DNA of 10,692 nt. Origin: Actinomycetota bacterium (lineage in GTDB: Bacteria > Actinomycetota > Actinomycetes > Mycobacteriales > Jatrophihabitantaceae). Shown piece after piece: positions 1 through 4,298 of this stretch. Below the pieces are notes generated by a model. It saw only the letters and a list, made by a program, of their open reading frames with translations, ran no database searches and had not been told where the DNA came from. The translations under genes were made by a program, and so were the position numbers. Numbering within the stretch: the stretch's first letter is position 1; every line of letters begins with the position of its first letter. The stretch is taken from assembly GCA_019241805.1 (NCBI GenBank), contig JAFAWL010000088.1, positions 1 through 10,692 on the forward strand, given 5' to 3'.

Positions 1-186
1 CTCTGCGTCGCGCTCGCCCTCTGGCTCGGACTGCCGTTCACGACCGGCGCGACCGCGGTCGTGCTCACCATCGTCGGGCTGTTCACCCTTCCCGGGCGAC
101 CGAGCCGGCTGGTTGTCGCGGCCGGCTGCATCTTCGCCGTCGCCGGCGTCGCGCTGACGGCGTCAGCGATTCTGCTCGGCGCCTGA
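1..186 (+). CDS. C-terminal end of a hydrophobic membrane protein (partial)
   Basis: The window opens inside an open frame read from base 1, which runs 61 codons to a TGA at 184-186. The visible part is strongly hydrophobic. It has about two membrane-spanning stretches (roughly residues 3-29 and 38-60) separated by a short basic loop with the sequence PGRPSR, so it is the end of an integral membrane protein. No family motif is visible and the start lies outside the window, so I give no function. Its last 24 bases overlap the 3' end of the convergent STAS gene. Frame continuity, amino-acid composition and a clean stop support a real gene. Confidence 0.6.
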   Translation, partial: LCVALALWLGLPFTTGATAVVLTIVGLFTLPGRPSRLVVAAGCIFAVAGVALTASAILLGA

Positions 187-549
187 TCCTTCGCCGCCAT
201 CGTCCGGGTCATCCGAGTCCGGTCCGTCCGGACGCGCGCCGTTGACGGGGAACACCGAGTCGAGTCCCGTGAGTTCCAGTAGCCGGGCGACTCGATGCGG
301 AACGTTGCGAAGCTGGACGTCCTTGTTCTTGCTATGAGCGTCGTTGCGTAGCTGAACGAAGGCGCCGAGTCCGGTTGAGTCGATGAAGTGCACCTCGGCC
401 AGGTCCAGCATCAAGCACTTCGTGGCGGTGTCGTCCAGCCCGAGCCGACCGGCGTCGAGCAACTGCGGAGCCGCTTCGACGTCGATCTCGCCGCCTACGC
501 TCAGGACCCAGACGTCCGCCTCGACGGCAATGCGGAAGCGGAAGGCCAT
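163..549 (-). CDS. STAS-domain anti-sigma-factor antagonist (SpoIIAA/RsbV-like)
   Basis: This is a 128-residue protein. Residues about 4-103 form a STAS domain of the anti-anti-sigma type, with the hallmark DSTGLG at 57-62. Ser58 is the residue that, in this family, a partner anti-sigma kinase phosphorylates. Unphosphorylated antagonists bind the anti-sigma factor and free a stress-type sigma factor in the cytoplasm; that role is family knowledge. After the domain comes a disordered tail rich in Asp, Gly and Pro (about 104-128), longer than the minimal family length of about 100-110. I chose the ATG at 549 because AGGAG lies 4 bases upstream. An in-frame ATG at 591 would add 14 Arg/Gly-rich residues and has a poor ribosome site. 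No anti-sigma kinase or sigma gene is visible, so the partner is unknown. The stop overlaps the end of the convergent membrane protein gene. Confidence 0.9.
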   Translation of the reverse strand: MAFRFRIAVEADVWVLSVGGEIDVEAAPQLLDAGRLGLDDTATKCLMLDLAEVHFIDSTGLGAFVQLRNDAHSKNKDVQLRNVPHRVARLLELTGLDSVFPVNGARPDGPDSDDPDDGGEGSGAEQNR

Positions 550-559
550 ACCTCTCCTC
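550..559 (-). promoter_or_regulatory. Ribosome binding site that decides the STAS start
   Basis: Read on the minus strand the sequence is GAGGAGAGGT directly before the ATG at 549, with the AGGAG core 4 bases upstream. It is the best Shine-Dalgarno match at this locus and favours 549 over the upstream in-frame ATG at 591. Confidence 0.7.
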
Positions 560-790
560 AGCAGCCCGCGGAAGGGGCCGCGAGCATCCATGGTTCCGAC
601 GGCCCAGGCGCGTCCACATCGCAGAGATCGACGTGGACTCGGGTCCGTCGGACTCGGAACTGTAGGGCCCGGCCGGGCCGGACCTCGCTACCGCTGGCTG
701 CTCAGCGACCGGACGCTACCACGGCGCCCCGCCCACATTATCGCCGCGGAATGGCCGTCGATTGGCAGCAATCGCCAACTATGCCGTCGG

Positions 791-813
791 ATCCGGGGCA
801 ACGACACCCGGAT
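791..813 (-). terminator. Possible terminator hairpin downstream of the DUF5709 gene
   Basis: ATCCGGG (791-797) and CCCGGAT (807-813) form a perfect 7-bp stem with a 9-base loop, starting 37 bases beyond the DUF5709 stop on the minus strand. There is no T-run. Many actinobacterial terminators lack one, but this makes the call weak. It overlaps the direct repeat at 798-836, so it could equally belong to a protein-binding site. Confidence 0.25.
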
Positions 814-836
814 ACGGTGGCAACGACAACCGGAGA
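798..836. repeat. Pair of 17-bp direct repeats with a 22-bp period
   Basis: Units at 798-814 and 820-836 share GCAACGACA followed by one variable base, then CCGGA, one variable base, and A: 15 of 17 positions identical. A 22-bp start-to-start distance is about two helical turns, so a protein could contact both copies on one face of the DNA. The pair lies between the DUF5709 stop and the STAS gene. A regulatory role is inference only. Confidence 0.4.
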
Positions 837-849
837 CCGACCGTCTGAT

Positions 850-1257
850 TCAGCGCTCCGGTTCTATGTGGACTGCGGCCTCCTCGGCGCTGGCCGCGTA
901 CCCGCCCGGGCCGACGTCGATGGCCGCTTCCGCGTCGTCGACTCCCCCGGGCCCCTCGGCGTCCTCGCCGGGGGCGACGAGCCGTCCGGCGCGAGGCTCG
1001 ACGTCGGTGAAGCTCAGTTCCTGCGCACCGAAGTCGGGCTCTTCTTCGGCCAGGCGTTCGTCGATCGACTCACCGGTGGCCTCGTCGATGGGGTGCCGCA
1101 GATTCCACGGCTCCCGCTCAGGTGGTGAGTAGCCCGTCTGCTGCTCCTCGTCCGGATCGTCACCGGTCAGGGCCGCGATCGGGTCGAGATCGTCCGTGTC
1201 GCCGACGGGATCGCCCGACTCATAGACGCTGTCGCCGAACGTTCCCGAGTCGGTCAT
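850..1257 (-). CDS. DUF5709 family acidic protein
   Basis: This 135-residue protein is acidic, soluble and low in complexity, with no signal peptide or membrane segment. Motifs I associate with actinobacterial DUF5709 proteins occur in order: GYSPPER (42-48), GESIDERLAEEEPD (62-75), RAGRLVAPGED (89-99) and a C-terminal AASAEEAAVHI (121-131). The role of the family is unknown. The composition suggests a largely disordered protein; the sequence does not show more. The ATG at 1257 has GAGGAT 9 bases upstream on the minus strand. The gene is divergent from the small membrane peptide at 1413 and runs in the same direction as the STAS gene, 300 bp away, so the two may or may not share regulation. 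A possible SigB-type promoter lies just upstream. Confidence 0.85.
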   Translation of the reverse strand: MTDSGTFGDSVYESGDPVGDTDDLDPIAALTGDDPDEEQQTGYSPPEREPWNLRHPIDEATGESIDERLAEEEPDFGAQELSFTDVEPRAGRLVAPGEDAEGPGGVDDAEAAIDVGPGGYAASAEEAAVHIEPER

Positions 1258-1288
1258 GCCGAACCATCCTCACGCCAGATCAGGGCAG

Positions 1289-1315
1289 CATCCCGAACGC
1301 TATCGCTGGCAAAAC
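1289..1315 (-). promoter_or_regulatory. Possible SigB/SigF-type promoter of the DUF5709 gene
   Basis: On the minus strand GTTT (1315-1312) is followed after 17 bases by GGGATG (1294-1289). Actinobacterial stress sigma factors of the SigB/SigF group recognise GTTT, a spacer of about 14-17, and GGGTAA or GGGTAT. Here the -35 is exact and the -10 keeps the GGG. Transcription would begin near 1282, giving a short leader with the GAGGAT ribosome site. This is a hand-found match in a GC-rich genome, so it stays tentative. Confidence 0.3.
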
Positions 1316-1400
1316 GCATATCGGCGGTTTACCCACCGGATCGGCGACAGTCACGATCACGATATTCACCTGCCCGGGGCGTTCAGATCCTGTCACCGGA

Positions 1401-1406
1401 TAAGGT
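1401..1406 (+). promoter_or_regulatory. Candidate -10 element (TAAGGT) for a leaderless transcript
   Basis: TAAGGT fits the actinobacterial TANNNT -10 pattern and ends exactly six bases before the GTG at 1413. Transcription would therefore begin at or next to the start codon. I see no convincing -35. The gene also lacks a well-placed Shine-Dalgarno sequence, as expected for a leaderless message. Confidence 0.45.
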
Positions 1407-1412
1407 CCGCCT

Positions 1413-1607
1413 GTGACCAGCCCAAGTGATCGTCGCGAGTTCAACGCCAAGACCTATCGGATCGCCGGTTTGTTCACCGCTGTCCTCGCCGTCATCTGCA
1501 TCATCGTGGCGATCACCGCGAAGATCTGGTTCTCCCTGGTACTCGCGGTCATCTGGATCGTCATCAGCGTCATGGCCTTCCGGGCGGCTCAACGCTCGCC
1601 GCGGTGA
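1413..1607 (+). CDS. Small two-helix membrane protein
   Basis: This 64-residue protein has a polar N-terminus (about 1-16, ending NAKTYR), two hydrophobic segments (about 17-35 and 38-56) and a short basic C-terminus (RAAQRSPR). This predicts a helical hairpin in the membrane, probably with both ends in the cytoplasm by the positive-inside rule. I do not recognise the family; short proteins of this shape are common in actinomycetes and usually uncharacterised. The GTG start is supported by the -10-like TAAGGT six bases upstream. The gene is divergent from DUF5709 (155 bp apart) and lies 110 bp before the ABC ATPase gene. Coding is supported by the clean hydrophobic pattern and the actinobacterial codon choice. 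Confidence 0.65.
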   Translation: MTSPSDRREFNAKTYRIAGLFTAVLAVICIIVAITAKIWFSLVLAVIWIVISVMAFRAAQRSPR

Positions 1608-1717
1608 TCCTGCGGACCTGCTGACCGAACAAAGGCCGACCGGGTGCGCTGATGTCGGCCGCGGCGCGACTGGCAGGCGCCTGAGGGAACGACGGCCCGA
1701 CCATCGCCGCGCGGCGC

Positions 1718-2857
1718 GTGGTGGTCTGGTTGGATCGTCGGGTGGTGCATCCAGACGCCCAGCCCCATTCAGCTCCGGCAGCCGGCCGAATCCAGGTCGA
1801 GGCTTTGACGAAGGTATTCAAGGGCCACGTCCGCGCCGTCGACTCACTCAGCTTCACGGTCGAGCCCGGCTCGGTCACCGGCTTTCTCGGCCCCAACGGC
1901 GCCGGCAAGACGACGACGTTGCGGATGCTGCTCGGGCTCGTGCACCCGACGAGCGGCACCGCGACCATCGGCGGAGTCGCCTATCGCGACATTCACGACC
2001 CGCTGCGAGTCGTCGGCGCCGCGCTTGAAGCCTCGAGCTTCCATCCGGCCCGCACAGCCCGCGACCACCTGCGCATCCTCTGTGCGGCCGCCGCCCTGCC
2101 CGATCGCCGGGCCGACGAGGTCCTGGACATGGTCGGGCTGGGCTCGTCGGCTAAGCGCAAGGTACGAGGCTTCTCGATGGGCATGCGCCAACGGCTTGGG
2201 CTGGCGGCGACGCTGCTCGGCGATCCGCGCGTGCTCATCCTGGACGAGCCGGCGAACGGACTCGACCCCGAAGGCATTCGCTGGCTGCGGGGCTTCTTCC
2301 GTCACCTGGCCGGCGAGGGCCGGACCGTGCTGGTCTCCAGTCACCAACTGAACGAAGTGCAGGAGGTCGCCGACCGAGTTGTGATTCTCGACCGCGGCCG
2401 GCTCGTGCGCTCGGGTGCGATCGGTGAACTCACCGCCGGCATGGACTCGGTGATCGTCCGGACGCCGAATGCCGAACTGCTCGCGGCCGCCCTGGGGCAG
2501 GCGGGACTCTCGGGCACGATCGAGCCGCCCACCGAGGGCGGCGCCCCCCTGCTGCGGATTCCGGGTGCCCGACCGGAACACGTCGGCCATGTGGCCTTCA
2601 CCGCCGGCGCCGAACTGCACGAACTGCGGGTTGATCGGTTCGATCTGGAGCAACTGTTCTTCGCGCTCACCCAGGGCGCACACACCGGCTCGCAGCTCTC
2701 CGGAGCGGCTCCATCCGGACCGCCACCATCCGGGCCGCCACCATCCGGAACCCCACCATCCGGGCCGCCACCATCCGGACCCCCAGCCTCAGGACCGCCG
2801 GCATCGGGCTCGGTGTTACCGGGAGCGCCGTGGTCAACTCCCGGAGGGACGCCATGA
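1718..2857 (+). CDS. ABC transporter ATP-binding protein with Pro/Ser/Gly-rich tail
   Basis: This 379-residue cytoplasmic ATPase would drive the permease encoded next. The nucleotide-binding domain spans about 25-240: Walker A GPNGAGKTT (58-66), signature FSMGMRQRLG (152-161), Walker B VLILDEP (172-178) with Glu177 as the expected catalytic base, D-loop GLDPEG (181-186) and His209 in SSHQ. The pattern fits the DrrA/CcmA-like group of single-domain exporters. An accessory region follows (about 245-318), then a low-complexity tail (about 330-365) of repeated PPSGP-type units, unusual for the family. The start is uncertain. GTG at 1718, 1721, 1742 and 1745 and TTG at 1730 are all in frame after the stop at 1682, and none has a strong ribosome site. 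The first 23 residues look non-homologous, so the true start may be nearer 1745. The stop overlaps the permease start as ATGA, implying translational coupling. The substrate is unknown. Confidence 0.92.
   Translation: MVVWLDRRVVHPDAQPHSAPAAGRIQVEALTKVFKGHVRAVDSLSFTVEPGSVTGFLGPNGAGKTTTLRMLLGLVHPTSGTATIGGVAYRDIHDPLRVVGAALEASSFHPARTARDHLRILCAAAALPDRRADEVLDMVGLGSSAKRKVRGFSMGMRQRLGLAATLLGDPRVLILDEPANGLDPEGIRWLRGFFRHLAGEGRTVLVSSHQLNEVQEVADRVVILDRGRLVRSGAIGELTAGMDSVIVRTPNAELLAAALGQAGLSGTIEPPTEGGAPLLRIPGARPEHVGHVAFTAGAELHELRVDRFDLEQLFFALTQGAHTGSQLSGAAPSGPPPSGPPPSGTPPSGPPPSGPPASGPPASGSVLPGAPWSTPGGTP
2711..2800 (+). repeat. 15-bp in-frame tandem repeat in the ABC ATPase tail
   Basis: There are six consecutive 15-base units starting at 2711, 2726, 2741, 2756, 2771 and 2786. 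The first five are close variants of CCATCCGGACCGCCA; the sixth has drifted (GCCTCAGGACCGCCG), and a partial seventh follows at 2801. Each unit encodes one pentapeptide of the PSGPP type, so copy-number changes keep the frame. The repeat encodes a flexible tail outside the nucleotide-binding domain. Confidence 0.9.
2843..2848 (+). promoter_or_regulatory. Ribosome binding site of the ABC permease, inside the ATPase gene
   Basis: GGAGGG lies five bases before the ATG at 2854 and within the last codons of the ATPase gene. It selects 2854 over the in-frame GTG at 2830, which would add eight residues and has no such site. Confidence 0.7.
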
Positions 2858-3615
2858 TCGGCCTGATCCGAGCCGAGTTCCGGAAGCTGTTCAGCACGCA
2901 GGTGTGGTTCTGGATGCTGCTGACCTCAATGGGCCTGACCGCGCTGGGCGTGCTCGGCCAGATCCTGAGCGCCAAGTCAGACCTCGCGCTGCAGCACGAC
3001 GTCCGTGACGTCCTCACCTCGGCGACCGCGGTCTTCACCTACGTCCCGCTGTTCGTCCTCGGGGTACTCGCGATCACCACCGAGTACCGCTATCAGACGA
3101 TCACCCCGACCGTCCTGGCCACGCCGTCGCGATGGGCCCTCGTGACCGCGAAGATGATCACGTACGCGATCCTCGGTGTCCTGTACTCGTTGGCGTGTCT
3201 GGCCATCGAACTGGCGATGGCCCTGCCGTGGCTGTCGGCGCGCCACGTCGATGTCTCGCTAAGCCAGGAAAAGGGCGCGCTCGGCTCGGTGTTCGTCGTG
3301 TTGGTGCTGTTCGCCCTCGTCGGACTCGGCGTCGGTGCGCTCATTAAGAATCAGATCGTCGCGGTTGCCGTCGGTGTCATCTTCATTCTGATTCTCGATC
3401 GGCTCTTCGTGGCCATACCGGGCGTGAAATACATCTTCCCCTACACGCTCAGCGGAGCGGTCGGCGCGATCGTCACCCGCCACGGCAGCAGCGATCGAGT
3501 CGTGAACGGCGTTCACCTACTCGCGCCGGTCGGCGGCATCGCTGTGCTGATCGTGTGGGCGTTGGTGACGGCAATCCTCGGGGCCGGATTGACTATGAAC
3601 CGTGACATCACCTGA
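2854..3615 (+). CDS. ABC-2 type transporter permease
   Basis: This 253-residue integral membrane protein has about six transmembrane segments (roughly 17-37, 60-75, 101-127, 143-163, 168-188 and 227-247). It begins with a short amphipathic stretch (IGLIRAEFRKLFST) typical of ABC-2 permeases. A conserved-looking cytoplasmic motif, TTEYRYQTITPTVLATPSR at 75-93, matches the coupling region of permeases paired with DrrA-like ATPases. It should form the membrane channel of the exporter, probably with two permeases and two ATPases per complex (family knowledge). Its start overlaps the ATPase stop by four bases (ATGA), and its stop overlaps the next gene by 14 bases, so the three genes are almost certainly one operon. 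The exported substrate cannot be deduced. Confidence 0.9.
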   Translation: MIGLIRAEFRKLFSTQVWFWMLLTSMGLTALGVLGQILSAKSDLALQHDVRDVLTSATAVFTYVPLFVLGVLAITTEYRYQTITPTVLATPSRWALVTAKMITYAILGVLYSLACLAIELAMALPWLSARHVDVSLSQEKGALGSVFVVLVLFALVGLGVGALIKNQIVAVAVGVIFILILDRLFVAIPGVKYIFPYTLSGAVGAIVTRHGSSDRVVNGVHLLAPVGGIAVLIVWALVTAILGAGLTMNRDIT

Positions 3616-4207
3616 GCAGCCGCGACGGCTAGTCGCGGCTGGGCCGCTGAGGATCCTTATCACCGTCGTTGCCGCGACGGCAGTGCTGTCCGGCTGCGAC
3701 CTGGGCCGGCCGCAGAGTTTCACCGGTCGCAGCAATTCCTTCTGCTCTGATGCGCTGACCACCATTGCGAAATTGGCGGCTCCCGATACGCCTCGCCGAC
3801 AAATGCAGTACGCCATGGATCGTTTCGCTGCCCTCGACAAGACGGTGAGCGAACTGACCGACTCCTCCCTGCCGAGCGGCGAAACCGGCCGGCTGCTACG
3901 CGAGCGCTGGCTCCGCCCGGCCCGGGCCGATCTCAGCGTCGGCCGCGGCCGATTGCAAGATCTGCAACGTGCCGTCGCGGCCGGCGATGCCGGGCGGGCC
4001 GGCCAGATGTTCGCCCTGGCCCGCGAGGTCGGGCGCGCCGGCGTCGACGTCGGACTCTTGACCCGCACCAGCTTGCGTGACTGCGCGCGGCTGTTCGCCG
4101 CGCCCGCCTCCGCACCCCCCCGCCTGAGCATCCGGCGAGGATTCTGTGAGCGGTGGCACCGAAACCGGGGCAAACTCGCATTCAGGCTGAGAACCGTCAC
4201 GGCGTAA
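3602..4207 (+). CDS. Predicted secreted lipoprotein of unknown function
   Basis: This 201-residue protein has a lipoprotein signal peptide: arginines at 8-9 and 17, a hydrophobic core at about 18-29, and the lipobox LSGC with Cys32 as the lipidation site. The mature part is mostly helical in character (about 45-170, rich in Ala, Leu, Arg and Asp), with Cys48 and Cys161 as a possible disulfide pair. I recognise no family. The GTG start overlaps the permease stop by 14 bases, so this is probably the cell-surface partner of the ABC exporter. The last 28 residues (from Arg174) are strikingly basic and begin just after a run of seven C (4115-4121). With six C the frame would stop at 4125-4127, leaving an Ala/Pro end. 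The tail may therefore reflect a homopolymer length error or slippage. Confidence 0.75.
   Translation: MTSPEQPRRLVAAGPLRILITVVAATAVLSGCDLGRPQSFTGRSNSFCSDALTTIAKLAAPDTPRRQMQYAMDRFAALDKTVSELTDSSLPSGETGRLLRERWLRPARADLSVGRGRLQDLQRAVAAGDAGRAGQMFALAREVGRAGVDVGLLTRTSLRDCARLFAAPASAPPRLSIRRGFCERWHRNRGKLAFRLRTVTA
4115..4121 (+). repeat. Run of seven C that sets the lipoprotein C-terminus
   Basis: Seven consecutive C residues occur in the lipoprotein gene. Losing one C brings the TGA at 4125-4127 into frame and removes a 28-residue basic tail. Such tracts are prone to sequencing error and, less often, to slipped-strand variation. Confidence 0.8.
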
Positions 4208-4210
4208 CCT
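4181..4210 (+). promoter_or_regulatory. kgd: Possible kgd promoter
   Basis: TAACCT (4205-4210) fits the TANNNT -10 pattern, and TTCAGG (4181-4186) is a weak -35 after 18 bases. Transcription would begin near 4217, leaving a leader of about 80 bases before the GTG at 4299. The -10 overlaps the TAA stop of the lipoprotein gene. Both hexamers are weak matches, so readthrough from the ABC operon remains possible. Confidence 0.25.
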
Positions 4211-4239
4211 GGACGGACCGGCCGACGCGATTCCGGAGA

Positions 4240-4253
4240 CGAAGTCCGCTTCG
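4240..4253 (+). other. Small stem-loop in the kgd leader
   Basis: CGAAG (4240-4244) and CTTCG (4249-4253) form a perfect five-bp stem closed by the tetraloop TCCG, directly before the alternative GTG start at 4254. A GGAG lies just upstream at 4235-4238. It could influence which kgd start is used, but it is short and may be chance. Confidence 0.25.
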
Positions 4254-4298
4254 GTGACTGTCTCGATATCAAGACACCATCAGAGGGTGACCGTAGAC

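Larger units (their letters stand above)
550..849. other. Gene-free interval between the STAS and DUF5709 genes
   Basis: I see no credible gene in these 300 bases. Long plus-strand open frames cross them, but they have no recognisable motif and run antisense to the two flanking genes. The interval holds a perfect 14-bp GC palindrome (666-679), two overlapping, mutually exclusive small hairpins at 760-778 (GATTG with CAATC; TTGGC with GCCAA), a 7-bp inverted repeat at 791-813 (ATCCGGG with CCCGGAT) and a direct repeat at 798-836. It must contain the leader, and probably the promoter, of the STAS gene and the 3' end of the DUF5709 transcript. I could not identify a clear -10/-35 pair. Confidence 0.5.

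Noticed and set aside
163..591. Longer STAS protein starting at ATG 591
   Set aside because: The extra 14 residues are Arg/Gly-rich and outside the STAS fold, and the ATG at 549 has a far better ribosome site.
666..679. Perfect 14-bp palindrome as a terminator
   Set aside because: It is composed only of G and C, lacks a loop and a T-run, and lies upstream of the STAS start; such palindromes are frequent in GC-rich DNA.
383..1132. Long plus-strand open frames (about 250 codons) across the STAS gene, spacer and DUF5709 gene
   Set aside because: They are antisense to two genes with clear family motifs, show Arg/Ser/Pro-rich shadow composition, and have no recognisable domain. High GC makes long spurious frames common.
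1651..1683. A 10-codon open frame upstream of the ABC ATPase as a leader peptide
   Set aside because: It has no ribosome site and only Ala/Arg/Leu/Gly/Ser composition, with no sign of attenuation structure.
2711..2800. CRISPR-like array in the ABC gene
   Set aside because: The units are contiguous 15-mers without spacers and stay in the reading frame; this is a coding tandem repeat. The same applies to 4655-4714.
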